From NCBI GenBank assembly GCA_007994965.1, contig VOPW01000001.1:1798001-1862000 (forward strand): a DNA stretch of 64,000 nucleotides, in the 5' to 3' direction. The stretch comes from Piscinibacter aquaticus (GTDB taxonomy: Bacteria > Pseudomonadota > Gammaproteobacteria > Burkholderiales > Burkholderiaceae_C). The position numbers and the translations under genes were made by a program. The notes beneath the pieces are model-generated. The model did no database searches. It worked only from the letters and a program-made list of their open reading frames with translations, and had not been told where the DNA came from. Positions 48,899-58,814 of the stretch are shown one piece after another. How positions within the stretch are numbered: the first letter of the stretch is position 1; every line of letters starts with the position of its first letter.

Positions 48899-49157
48899 CT
48901 AAGCCAGGGCCTTCGCGTCGCCGACCGCCATCACGTCGACCCCGCACGGGTGCATCCGCTTGGCGAACTCGCCGACCGGAATCCCCCTTCGCGAGCGCAG
49001 TGAGGGAGTCGTGGTCGAGTTTGGTGTTGGTGGACTGCCGGGGCTCGCCCGTGTAGTACAGCTTAGTCGGGTTTTCGAGTGCGAGGGTTAGGCGCGACTT
49101 GGCGAGGTTACGGGGAGAGGCCAATGTCTGCTGCCGGGCGGAACTGGGGCCGCACAC
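48899..49157 (-). CDS. Short hypothetical protein, one frameshift
   Basis: Frame with LASPRNLAKSRLTLALENPT, KLYYTGEPRQSTNTKLDHDS and LTALAKG; an indel near 48985 leads to GIPVGEFAKRMHPCGVDVMA ending at 48899. About 87 aa. It immediately precedes the preceding (lower-coordinate) small gene on the same strand. No family recognised. Confidence 0.3.
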
Positions 49158-49362
49158 GCATTCGCGTCATCGGCGCGACATCCCCCAGCCAAGGCCAATC
49201 GACTACTCCTGGGCGGGATGGGCCGCGCTCGACCCATCGGCCCAGAGCCTTCGCCAGCGGCCTCGAATAGTATGGCCGTATTGCAGAAATCAGATTACAC
49301 TGGCTACACTAATTAATATCACATTTTTTGAAATTATACATCAAAGCCGTCTCCTAATGGGT

Positions 49363-49435
49363 GAAGTATTGGTGAACTGTTCGACTTGTCATTGGCATTA
49401 GTCAAATTCACGGGATATTCGTGAACATTGTTGAT
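49363..49435. repeat. Candidate left end / TnsB-binding region of the Tn7-like element
   Basis: In an AT-rich segment just upstream of tnsA there are three GTGAA(G/C) repeats: GTGAAGTATTG, GTGAACTGTTCG and GTGAACATTGTTG. There is also an inverted TTCACG/CGTGAA pair (49407-49412, 49420-49425). TGTCATT at 49387-49393 has its inverse AATGACA at 59133-59139. No target duplication was found, so the exact terminus is not defined. TnsB binding is inferred. Confidence 0.35.
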
Positions 49436-49524
49436 GATGCTGCGCCCGCATAGCGAACCATTATCGCCAGCGGCCAAATTGGGCCGAATATGTGCACTCC
49501 AAAATGCCTAAGAGGAGTGCACCC

Positions 49525-50163
49525 ATGGCCAAACGCCAAACCGCGACACGGACCATTTCGAATGCCGGTCGCCTGCGGGTCCTGAGGGTCGTCGCCGCCA
49601 TCAAGGCGATTGGCACGGCCCCCACCGAGTCGTCGGTCGAAGCCGACGGCCTCATCGACCTGGAGTACGACCCGACCATCGAGCGCTTCGAAGTCCAGCC
49701 AGTGACGGTTGCGGTGACAGTCGATGGCAGGACCGTCAACTACACCCCCGACGTCCGCTACGTCCGCCGAACCGGCGTCATAGGGTTCCGCGAGTTCAAG
49801 GGGTCCATGGAGGACCTCGACACCGACACCGCCCGCAAGCTGAAGGCTGCCAACGAGCGTTTCCTGCGCGACGGCTACGAGTTCTCCGTCATGGATGCGG
49901 CGCAGCTGCGAGTGGGCTGCCGCATGGACAACCTGCGCCTGCTGCACCGCTACGCCCGGTGGCCGGCGCCGGCAACGCTGCGCGCGCAGGTGCTCGACGC
50001 GCTTGAGGCCCGGCCGCGCCAGACTCTGGGCGAGCTGCGCTCGTTGGTCGGCAACGCCCACCTCGGTGGCCTGTACAGGATGCTCTGGGACCGGCAGGTC
50101 GGCGTCGACCTGCTGAGCGAGCCGCTGTCGGCGTGGACGCCGGTGTGGAGGGTCGCCGCATGA
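49525..50163 (+). CDS. tnsA: Tn7-like transposon endonuclease TnsA
   Basis: ATG 49525 is preceded by AAGAGGAG. The N-terminal endonuclease fold has LIDLEYDPTIERFEVQPVTV, VNYTPDVRYVRRTG and IGFREFKGSMEDLDTD; the Asp and the Glu-x-Lys (REFK) form the restriction-type site that cuts transposon 5' ends. A C-terminal winged-helix-like part (LRAQVLDALEARPRQTLGEL) probably contacts the AAA regulator. 212 aa, intact. Stop and tnsB start overlap (ATGA). Confidence 0.85.
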   Translation: MAKRQTATRTISNAGRLRVLRVVAAIKAIGTAPTESSVEADGLIDLEYDPTIERFEVQPVTVAVTVDGRTVNYTPDVRYVRRTGVIGFREFKGSMEDLDTDTARKLKAANERFLRDGYEFSVMDAAQLRVGCRMDNLRLLHRYARWPAPATLRAQVLDALEARPRQTLGELRSLVGNAHLGGLYRMLWDRQVGVDLLSEPLSAWTPVWRVAA

Positions 50164-52752
50164 GAGCATCCCTGCTGTCGTTTGTCCGGGGCGCGAAATA
50201 CAGCCTGAATGGCCAGATGGTCGAAGTCGAGAGCGTCGACGTCAAGGAAGGCACGGCCATCCTCAAGGCCCAGTACCCCAGCAAGGCGTCGCTGCGCTAC
50301 AGCCTTGCGGAGCTGAGCACGATGTTCTTCCGTGGCGAACTGAACCTGCCGTCCGATACCCCCGCATCGCACGAACCGACCTGGAAGGCCACGCTCAAAC
50401 CGCTGACGCAAGAACAGCGCAAGCGGGTGGAGCGTCGCATCGCCTACACGAATGCCTGCACCCCGCTCTATCCGGTCGGTCCGTTGAGCCGTCGCTTGTC
50501 GACCGCCATCGCCGAGGTCGCACAGCGCCTCGGCGACAAGCGGCCACCGTCACCTCCTCGGTCTACCGCTGGATACGCCGCTACATCCTGTCCAACTACA
50601 ACACCGCTGTCTTCCTTCAGGACGCGGGCGCCATCCGGCAGCGCAAGCCCCGCGTCGACAAGGGCGTGCGCGACCTGCTGGCCGTCGAAATCGAACGTCT
50701 GCTGGGCGCCGACAAGAAGGCCACCCTCCATGGCGTCATGGACGAAGCCTTGGCCTCGGTGGCAAAGCAGCTGGGCCACATCCACTTCATCGCCAAGGAC
50801 GGGAGCCAGCAGGTCGCGGCCGAATTTATCGTCGAACAGGAGCGACAACGCGCACAGGCCGCCGAGGAGGAGCAGACGAAGCGGAGGCAGACGAAGCAGG
50901 ACGAGCGCAAGACGGAGGACTACCGTGCAGCAGCCTGATGCCTTCAATCCCCTGCGCGTCTCGCGCGAGACGGTGCGTCAAATCGCGCTTGGCGTCGACC
51001 GGTACCAAATCATGCGGTCGCGATGGGGCCGGTCGGTTGCCGACGCCAAGCGCAAGCCGCGCTCGGCCGGCGTGGTGACGACACGACCGCTCGAGCGGGT
51101 CGAACTCGACCACTTCCTATGCGACGTGCACCTGGTCTGTCACAGGACCGGTGTGCCGTTGGGCCGGCCCTGGCTGACCCTGGCCGTCGACCACTACTCC
51201 GGCATGGTGGTCGGCTACCACCTGAGCTTTGCGCCGCCTTCGGCGGCCTCGGTGCTCGCGTGCCTGAGGCACGCCATCCTGCCTAAGTAGGTCCCCTCTC
51301 CACTACCCCAGAGGCCACCTATCCGGACCACCGCCCGCAGGCACGGTGGAGCCGCCGCATCGCCTGCCAGCCCCAACGTCTCTCAGAAGGAGCACCCATC
51401 GTGAGCAAGAAGCTTCTCTTTACGCGCCCTGTCGTTCATATAGCGGACCGGGTCTTTCCAGATGCACCGACAGTCCGTGCAGACGACCCGCACAACGGCT
51501 ACTGCCTCACGGACTACTTTCGAGACATGTACGAACTCGCTCGAACGGCCGGGGCCTGTTTCCCGCAGCTGAAGCCACACCTCAAGCCCATGGTTGACCG
51601 CTATATCCGCGAGGTCAACTTGCACATGGCTCGGCAGTTACCGGAAAGGAAGTCCAAGACGGGCTTGGCTCCGAAGGAACCAAGCCCAGCGCTACCGTCG
51701 ACAACGAGCCATCAGCAGGGTCAACCCCGACGCGCACACCGCGTCGAAGCCCGAACGACCCATTGCGTCGCAAGGGAGGGCAGTCGTGATGGAGTCGTTC
51801 GACAAGACCGCGCTGCGCAAGGCCCTTGACGCCATCCCTGGCTGGCCTGCGGCATTCCGGACACACTGGTCGTTGACAACGGCCTGGACTGGCGTCCCAC
51901 GGCGTGCAGGACGCGTGCACGGCGCTAGGCATCCATCTCGTCTTCACGCCACCACGCAGCCCTTGGTACAAGGGTACCGTCGAAGCGCGCCGGCGGGACC
52001 CTCAACACCCGCTTCATCCACTGGCTGCCCGGCACCACGCTGGGACAGGCGACCGCGGACCTGCAGTACGACGGCCGCGAGCACGCGACGCTCCTGGACG
52101 ACCACTTCGAGCTGCTGCTCGAGCAGTACATCCGCTCGGTGCACAACCCGGGCGAGGCGGCGCGGGAAGGACGGTACCGTGGCGTGGCGCTATGCCAGCG
52201 GCATTGCCGACTGGCCAGTGCGGGTGCCCGCGTCGATGGACGAACTCGATGCGGCCTGCGCCTTGACCCGTACTGCCGTGCTGCGGCAGACGGGGCTGAC
52301 CTTCCTCGGTCTGCAGTACCAGAACGACACGCTTGGGGCGCTCTGGAACCGCGTGCCGGCCGGGACCCAGTTGACCTTCAAGGTCAACCCGCTGAACCTG
52401 CAAAACATCAAGGTCCTCAAGCCGGTGACCCAGGAAATCCTGTCGGTGGACTGCGTCTCCGACTTCACCGGCCGCGCACTCTCGTACCACGTGGCAGTGC
52501 GCCAGCAGGAACCCGCATCATGGGGCTCAACACGGCCGACAAGGCGGGTCTGTCCGCGGCCGAGCAAGCGCTCAAGCGTGCCATCGCTGAGGCGACGGCC
52601 AGCTCAAGAAGACCTTGCGCCACATGCAGGCCGAACTGCACCGTCAGGCCCTCGCCGCCGAAGCGCGGGAGGCACAGGCCGAGGCGACGGCCGCGGCGGC
52701 GGGTCTCGACGGCGACGACGTCGTGGGCATGGTCTTCGGGGAGGCGCCGTGA
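50160..52752 (+). CDS. tnsB: Tn7-like DDE transposase TnsB, multiply frameshifted and interrupted
   Basis: MRASLLSFVRGAKYSLNGQM from 50160. HTH parts include VYRWIRRYILSNYNTAVFLQ. Catalytic residues are recoverable: LERVELDHFLCDVHLV (D), IPDTLVVDNGLDWRP (D), and PWYKGTVER/ERAGGTLN (E). The C-terminal beta-barrel part is LTFKVNPLNLQNIKVLKPV. Indels near 50545, 50935, 51870, 51990 and 52520. Between the first and second Asp about 530 bp (51287-51815) do not fit TnsB and carry another ORF, so this copy is probably inactive as written. The tail ALKRAIAEATA and LRHMQAELHRQALAAEAREA runs to the tnsC start. Confidence 0.65.
51401..51789 (+). CDS. ORF inside the tnsB interruption, unknown function
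   Basis: GTG 51401 with AGAAGGAGC at good spacing. MSKKLLFTRPVVHIADRVFP, DDPHNGYCLTDYFRDMYELA and HLKPMVDRYIREVNLHMARQ look like a compact helical protein. After an indel near 51655 a Thr/Pro-rich tail ends near 51789 (PNDPLRRKGGQS). It occupies the segment missing from an uninterrupted tnsB. It may be the passenger of a small insertion; no repeats or transposase were seen. Confidence 0.35.
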
Positions 52753-53718
52753 CGGACACCGCTTCCGGCCTCGACCTGCCAGACGGCCCGCTGCGGCCCG
52801 TCTATCAGTTCCTGTGCGGGCTGTTCGTGGTGACGCGCCGGCATGGCGTCGCCCTGGCGGCCATGATGCGCCTCTTCAGGGCCTCGCCCTACACCGTCAG
52901 CCACCAGGGCTTCGCGCTCTTTGGCGAATCCGGTGCCGGCAAGTCGTCGACGCTTCGTCACTTCAAGGCCCAGCTTCGTCAGGCCCTGGGGCTGTCGAGA
53001 CCGACCCCGACCCGCTGCCCTGCATCTCGGTGACCGCGGCCATGACGCCGAAGGACCTGATGGTCGAGTTGCTCAAGGCCTGCGGCGACCCGGTGCCCGC
53101 CAGTGGCACCCGCGCCAGCTGATTGCGCGCTTCAAGGTCCTGGCGCCACACGTGACTGCTATCCGCGGCATCGCCCTGGACGAGGCCCACCACGCCTTCG
53201 AGGCCAAGAACGGCAAGGACAAGGTCAGATGGCGCTGACGCTGAAGGACGTGGTCTCGGCCTTCCCCAAGCCCATCATCGCGATGGGGCCCATGGTGCTC
53301 GAGCAATACCTCGATGCGGCCGATGGCATGCCGATGCGCTTCGAGCGGCGCGAGTTCCTGGAGGACATGCGGCTGGACGGCCGACGACATGTACGACCTG
53401 CGCGCGGTTCTCAAGGCAATGGACGAGGCACTACCCAGCGAGCCGGGCTGGTCGCTCGTGTCGCCGGAGATGGTCAAGCGCCTCTACCTCGCTGGCCGCG
53501 CGTCCTTCGGCCGCATCGTGACCCTAGTGCAGCGTGCTTGCCTGCACGGCCTGATGAACGGTGCCGAGCGCGTTGGTCAGGCGCACTACAGCGCGGCCTG
53601 GCTCGAGGTGGCGCCGCGCCGCCAGCGCAGTGACAAGTACGACCCCTTCAAGCTCGACATCGCCACGGTGCACGCGCTGGCCAACCAGCTGAGCTCCAAG
53701 CTACGCGAGCGCGAGTGA
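52749..53718 (+). CDS. tnsC: Tn7-like AAA regulator TnsC (TniB type), frameshifted
   Basis: GTG 52749 overlaps the tnsB stop. FALFGESGAGKSSTLRHFKA is Walker A, then ISVTAAMTPKDLMVELLKAC, IRGIALDEAHHAFEAKNGK (Walker B), KPIIAMGPMVLEQYLD (sensor region) and a C-terminal helical part VSPEMVKRLYLAGRASFGRI. Indels near 53000, 53105, 53228 and 53383. About 322 aa. It links target selection by TniQ to TnsAB. Confidence 0.75.
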
Positions 53719-53732
53719 CTCTGACCCTATAG

Positions 53733-53759
53733 CGGCCCGCGCGACGGCGTGGGCCGTTT
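53733..53759 (+). terminator. Hairpin with T-rich tail between tnsC and tniQ
   Basis: CGGCCCGCGC and GCGTGGGCCG pair over 10 bp (one G-T) around a GACG loop, followed by TTTCTCTC. It resembles a weak intrinsic terminator or attenuator and ends 5 bases before the tniQ ATG, so it could lower tniQ expression relative to tnsABC. Confidence 0.5.
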
Positions 53760-53764
53760 CTCTC

Positions 53765-55298
53765 ATGACGTCTGTCCTTCAACCCACTTCTTCCTTCGTG
53801 CGTTGCCGCGGGCTGCTGCCCGGCGAGAGCCTCGCGAGTTTTGTGCAATGGCACTGCATGCACAACGTGGTGCCGCGCCTGTCGACGCTATTCGGTCTCC
53901 TCGCACGCACGGGGGCACCCCGGTGCGCAGCCTGCATGAACTGGCGCTGAGCCCGGCCAGCGTGCGCGCATTGGAACGGGTCACTCGGCAGCCCGCTGCT
54001 GCGCTCGGCCACCTGCAGCGCAAGGTGCTGCGCGCAGCCGTCGAGGATGGCTACGAGGACCGTCTCGTCGATGGCGCTTACGAGTGGCCGGAGTACACCC
54101 GCACCCGGCGCGTTCAGGCGGTATGCCCTATGTGCCTTCACGAGACCGGCTACGCATGGGCTTGCTGGGAATACGTGCAGGCGCCCGTCTGCTTGCTCCA
54201 CAGGGTGCAGCTCGTCGACCACTGCGAGGACTGTGGCTCCCTCATCAAACTCGACCGGCCGATGCTGCTGCGCTGTGAAGGCTGCGCACGTCCGCTCGAA
54301 CGTGCCAAGTCGACTCCCGTCGATGAGCTCCAGCTCGAGGCCGCGCGGCGGGTTCAGGCGTCCAAGTCGCTGGCCTTAGGCACGTCCAGCGAAAACCTCC
54401 CCATCGAACCCCATGACCTGAGCGGGCTACTGCGTCTGTTGTCGCTACCCAAGCCCGGCGAACCGGTGAGCTGGGGCCTCAAGGAGACCTGGAGGCCGTT
54501 GCTGTCGAGAGGCGTCTGGGCGCACTGCGCCGGCTCGGGCAGACGTTGGTCGGCTCGCGGATTGACTCGGAGCTGCTGCGCGCCGAGGCTCTGCGCCGCT
54601 GGGTTTACGCGCCGCTTCTGCCTACGAGCGAGCGGACTCGGCTACTGCGTGAAGCCTGCGAAGCCGTCGCGCTGCCGCCGGACGTCACGGCCATGGTGTG
54701 CTGGGACCGGGAGTCAGTTCCGCTTCCGACGGCGGTGGAGTTCTTCAAGCCCGACTCGCTGCCGTGCATCGTCGACATTCAGGAACTCGGTCACCGGCTC
54801 GGCCTGTCCCGCGCGGACTTGCGCACGCTCATGGCCGAGGAGGCGGTCTCCGAGAACAAGCCGAAGGACTTCGGCTTCGACATGGATGACGTACTGCGGC
54901 TGGAGCGGGCGTTGGCCGAGACGCTCTCGCTCGACCAAGCAGACCAGATGCTGGGCTGGCCGGGGTTGGCGGCAGAGCTCGTGTCAATGCGGCTTGTGGT
55001 CAGTGTGACCCGCCAGTCTCAGGAGATAGCCCTGCATCCACGTAGCGTGAGTCGGCTCTACGAACTCATTCAGGAGCGATTGGGGGCGACGAAGCCTGGT
55101 CTGGCAAGTGCGGCGACCCTGGCCGAAATTGCGCGGGCACGAGGGCTGGACGCGCGCCCGGTGGCCTGGGCCCTGACTCAGGTCATTGGGGGCAGTTTGC
55201 CGGCGCAAGGGTGGGAAGCGCCATACCGACTCACCTCTGTGCGGGTGTGTGCAGAGCAGCTGAAGCCCGTGCCCGACAGTCCGGCCTCGTCATGCTGA
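53765..55298 (+). CDS. tniQ: Tn7-like target selector TniQ/TnsD, frameshifted
   Basis: ATG 53765. RGLLPGESLASFVQWHCMHN is the typical TniQ N-terminus; an indel near 53880 leads to SLHELALSPASVRALERVTR. The zinc finger is VCPMCLHETGYAWACWEY and VCLLHRVQLVDHCEDCGSLI with CEGCARPL. An indel near 54505 joins ALRRLGQTLVGSRIDSELLR and a long C-terminal part with HTH segments (ELGHRLGLSRADLRTLMAEE). About 510 aa, longer than a minimal TniQ and closer to TnsD in size, so it may recognise a specific attachment site. Confidence 0.7.
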
Positions 55299-55826
55299 GG
55301 TTGGTTGCCGAAGGGTCAGGAGGACGTTCCTGGCGCCCAACAAGGTCATCGTAGAGATTCACAGCCGTGTCGGTACGCGCTTAGCCGATTACTGGATTCA
55401 AGCCCTTGACGTGTTCGGCGTTCCTCTGGAAGAAGGCTGCTTGCACCGCTACCCGCGATGGAGTGAGCCGCTCTTCGGCTTCGCGGCACGGTGCTGGCCG
55501 CGTTGCCCGGTGGCGCCGGCCCGCTGGGCCGACTGAGCGACGATGGGGGCTATGCGATTGCGGTCATGCGCGGCGGACGAACCCTCGCGCACATGACAGG
55601 CGAGGTTCGAACACGCGAGCTCATGGGACCGCCAAGGACATGGTGCCGAACTTGGCGAGACGCGCTGTGCCGACAGGCCTATGGTTCGCCAGCGATGCCC
55701 GCCTACCCCGAGCCCACTCGCCTGACGCGTTTCAGGTCATCGGCAGCGCGCCGCTACCGCCTCTACGACGCGCCAGTTGAAGCCCGTGACGCCCTTGGCT
55801 ATGGGGTGCCGGGAGTAACGCTCTAG
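55292..55826 (+). CDS. Uncharacterised gene following tniQ, frameshifted
   Basis: ATG 55292 overlaps the tniQ stop. MLRLVAEGSGG, then in another frame TFLAPNKVIVEIHSRVGTRL, ADYWIQALDVFGVPLEEGCL and HRYPRWSEPLFGFAA; then VLAALPGGAGPLGRLSDDGG, YAIAVMRGGRTLAHMTGEVR. Overlap and strand make it part of the tns operon, but it does not look like TnsE or a second TniQ. The 3' part overlaps the convergent integrase gene. Function unknown. Confidence 0.45.
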
Positions 55827-57033
55827 GACACGGAGCGATGCGGGACTCACGCTATCGGCGGTCACTGCGCCCTTTCGGAAAGAGGGGACGACGTTGGGGG
55901 GCAGAGCCAGTTCACCATTGAGACGGGCCGTTCGGCGCTCGGCCACGATGGCGCCGGCCTCGCGTCCGGCATGGACCTCCCTGGGTGGCATGCGACGCCC
56001 AATGGGTCGCCGGCCTTCGGCGTGGTCCAGCGCCTCCATTACGTCCGTGTTCACGAGGTTCACGTAGACCTCGGCCATCTTGGTCGTCTTGTGCCCGAGA
56101 ACCAGCCGGAGCTCATGCGCGTTCAGGCCGGCACGAGCGTAGAACGTAGCGCCCAGATGCCGCAGGTCCGCGAAGCGCAGCCAGTGCAAATCAGCCTTGT
56201 CGCGGACACCCTCCCATGCGAGCTTGACGGCGTTCTTGCTCATGGAGAACACATACGGCGTGCCATTCCTTGGCACCGACCTCAGCAGTTGCACGGCGCG
56301 TTGCGACAGGGGCAGCGTCACTTCCCGCCCCTTGGCCCAGACGTGCACCTCCCGCGTCGCGAGGCTGACCTTGTCCCATTCGAGTTTCAGCAGCGAACCG
56401 CGTCTCATCGTGCTGACCAGCGCCAGTTCGACCATGGGCCAGAACTGGGGTTGTCGCACTCGGTCAAGGCCTGGACGAGGCGCTCCTCTTGGTCGGGGTG
56501 AGCCGCACGAAACGGTGAGTCGACTGGCCGAGGGCGATGCCGACCACGGGATTGCGATAGCCCTCCCAATGCCATTCGCGGATGGCGACATTGAATGCGG
56601 CCTTGAGCAGGGCCAGTTCCTTTTGCACCGTGCTCGGGCTCAGGCCCTCGGCCTTCATCGTCGTGGCCAGCGTGCGCAGCTGGCTGGTCGTGAGGTCTGC
56701 ACATCGCGTGGAGCCGATGGCGCGTATCAGCTCGTAGGTGCGGGTTCGTCGATGGCGACGCTTGCGCAGGTGCTCTTGCCAGCCGGTGGGCGTGTTCTCG
56801 CCAATCGGCGACCCTTTGGGTACGAGACAGAGCGCCTCGTCCCTGAGCTCGCACGCGAGGGGCGGCAGCCCGGCGCCGATGAGGTAATGGTTGATGCGGG
56901 TGAGTTCCGCGTCTCGGCCGCCTTTGACCAGAGTGAACTCGTGCGCGTAGCGCAAGAGCACGTCGGCCACGCGCGCCACTTCAGGCCCTCCCAGTTGTGG
57001 TTGTGTCATGCCCGCCCCATTCCTGTATGCCAT
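55737..57033 (-). CDS. Tyrosine recombinase (integrase copy 2), one frameshift
   Basis: MTQPQLGGPEVARVADVLLR and a SAM-like N-terminal domain (KELALLKAAFNVAIREWHWE). After an indel near 56480 the catalytic domain has LALVSTMRRGSLLKLEWDKV (Arg), RFADLRHLGATFYARAGLNA (RH) and LRLVLGHKTTKMAEVYVNLV (LGH and Tyr). Full-length unlike copy 1, to which it is closely similar. The last ~70 residues beyond ALDHAEGRRP are low-complexity and the true end may be nearer 55950. It may be cargo or an independent integrated element. Confidence 0.75.
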
Positions 57034-57292
57034 GAACGCCGGAATCTACGAGGTCGTCAGCGCAAGCCTGCGACTCGAGGTCGAATGCCCGAGGCGAAAA
57101 CACAGGTAGGTATATGCGCATGTTTGCGGACGCGCTGACCGCGCGGCGGTGCAAGGCGCTCAGGCCTGAATTGTCCTTTCAGCAAGGCGCTATGCCCGAT
57201 GTGCGCGACCCGGTCTCTCGTGCGAGCTAGGGGCTCCCGCTGCCCTGCGCGCAGGCTGGGCGACGTGCAAGTACGGCCGCGACGCGGCTCGC

Positions 57293-57499
57293 TTACCAGT
57301 CCTTGGGAACGCCGTACGGGTCCTTCGGGAAGCTGAGCTTTGCCCTCACTGCCATCTCGCGGGGAATGAGCACCGGGCTCCGTGCGTCGCGAAGCCCTGC
57401 GACGACCTCTGCCTCCAGTCGCGCCGGGCGTTCAGCAACGACGTCCGACCCAGAGGTCGACGTCTGGCTGCCGTGCGAATGCTGGGGCGCGATGGTCAT
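57293..57499 (-). CDS. Short hypothetical protein (68 aa)
   Basis: MTIAPQHSHGSQTSTSGSDV, then ARLEAEVVAGLRDARSPVLI and REMAVRAKLSFPKDPYGVPK. The second half has good codon use and a conserved look. It stands alone between the integrase and the HAD gene; no function suggested. Confidence 0.45.
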   Translation of the reverse strand: MTIAPQHSHGSQTSTSGSDVVAERPARLEAEVVAGLRDARSPVLIPREMAVRAKLSFPKDPYGVPKDW

Positions 57500-57697
57500 G
57501 CCGCGGCATCATAGAGCGCGGCCAAGCAGCCGGCACAGCGCGACCCGCTCTGGTGCCGACGCCCGTACCTGCGCGAGGCCTCAGCGCCAACGGCTGCAGC
57601 GACGTGAGCACACCCAGCGAGCACACGGGCGTGGTACGAGACGCAATGGGAGACTGCTGGCACTTGAGAGCCAGGGCGGCAGCGGACCCCGTGGCGA

Positions 57698-58243
57698 CTA
57701 CGCCTGGCTGTCGGCTGTCCCGCCACCAAGGCCGAACTGTCCGGTCAGCACCGTCAGCAACCGGTCCTGGGCGGCCGGGTCCAGAAGCCCCTTGCAGCCG
57801 TCGACGGCCACAAGGTGGTGGCGGGACTCGTCCGTAGTCCACAGGATGGTGTCGTCGTCCACCGCCAGCCATGCCGCTGGCCGCAGCCACTGCGCATGCA
57901 ACCGAACGATGTCGGACTTGTTCAGGCGCCAGTAGTCCTGGTTGCTCAAGGGATGCCGCCTCGGTCCGCGCTGCAAGCGCGTCGTGAGGTCCTCGTAGGT
58001 ATAGCCGAGGACCCGGCTCGCCAACGAAGGGCCCAGCGCCTCGAGGACGGTCGGCAGCCCCTTGGCCCAAGGTTGCGTCGACGTCAGGACGATGCGCGCC
58101 TGGGGCCACGCACGGAGCGCGCGTTCCAGCACCGGCACCGCCTCGTAGGGCCGATGGCCGTCGTCCCACGGGGAGCGTCCCTCAATCAACTCGTAGAGTG
58201 ACGCACTGGGGTGCAGCACGCCCGACACCCCGAGGTACACCAC
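57698..58243 (-). CDS. HAD-like protein of the Swiss-Army-Knife type with degenerate motif I
   Basis: Resembles the HAD domain found in Swiss Army Knife RNA-repair proteins: VVYLGVSGVLHPSASLYELI, VLERALRAWPQARIVLTSTQ, PTVLEALGPSLASRVLGYTY and AWLAVDDDTILWTT. The nucleophile motif, normally DxDGVL, reads GVSGVL, so both catalytic aspartates are lost. About 181 aa; the N-terminus is slightly uncertain because upstream residues (PGPDTLQ) are in frame without an ATG. Possibly a binding rather than catalytic version. Confidence 0.6.
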   Translation of the reverse strand: MVYLGVSGVLHPSASLYELIEGRSPWDDGHRPYEAVPVLERALRAWPQARIVLTSTQPWAKGLPTVLEALGPSLASRVLGYTYEDLTTRLQRGPRRHPLSNQDYWRLNKSDIVRLHAQWLRPAAWLAVDDDTILWTTDESRHHLVAVDGCKGLLDPAAQDRLLTVLTGQFGLGGGTADSQA

Positions 58244-58393
58244 CTGCAGCGTGTCGGGGCCGGGCCACCGTACAGACCGGGCCGATTGAGCTGGAGGTCC
58301 TCGCCGCGCGCGTGACGCGGTGCATGGGCCGCGAGCGGCTCTGGACTGTGGCGGGCCGACCCGGTGTTCAAGGGTTCCTCCATGGGCGACGGG

Positions 58394-58608
58394 TCACCAG
58401 CGGCTCGGGTGCTCGTCCAGGTAGCGGCGCGCCGCCTCGATGTGGGCGGGGTCAGGAACGGCCAGCTCTTCACCGGGCGTTCCCAGTCCTCGCCGGCATC
58501 GACGCACGCCAGCAGCGTGCGGATGGGAAGACGCGACCCGGCGAAGACCGGCACGCCGCGCATGACGCCCGGGTCGGCATGGATGGCAGGCAGCAGCGGC
58601 TCCTTCAT
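58394..58608 (-). CDS. DUF433 antitoxin-like protein, one frameshift
   Basis: MKEPLLPAIHADPGVMRGVP then VFAGSRLPIRTLLACVDAGE is the DUF433 signature; an indel near 58460 leads to AHIEAARRYLDEHPSRW with the stop at 58394. About 71 aa. ATG overlaps the stop of the upstream 69-aa gene. DUF433 proteins are often antitoxins of PIN-domain toxins, but no toxin is visible next to it. Confidence 0.6.
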
Positions 58609-58814
58609 GGCGCGTTCCCTCCGGCAAGGCGCGCGTCGGCTGGTTCGACGGCCTGTCCGTTGACGAACACGCGTCCGTCCTTGACCTCAATGAGGACCGG
58701 CCCGAACCGGCCCTCCCATAGATAGCGTTGGATACCTTCGGAGGCCAGCGGCAGGTCGGCCTGGGCCGACCGTGCTTGGCGGGTGAGGATTTCGGGCAGT
58801 AGCGGGGCGTTCAC
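58605..58814 (-). CDS. Hypothetical partner of the DUF433 protein (69 aa)
   Basis: MNAPLLPEILTRQARSAQAD, then ASEGIQRYLWEGRFGPVLIE and VKDGRVFVNGQAVEPADARL. GPVLIEVKDGRVFVNG looks like a beta-hairpin; the shape suggests a small DNA-binding or chaperone-like partner. Translationally coupled to the DUF433 gene. Confidence 0.5.
   Translation of the reverse strand: MNAPLLPEILTRQARSAQADLPLASEGIQRYLWEGRFGPVLIEVKDGRVFVNGQAVEPADARLAGGNAP

Noticed and set aside
51401..51789. Group II intron or IS inside tnsB
   Set aside because: Too short for an IS with transposase, no intron boundary motifs or reverse transcriptase.
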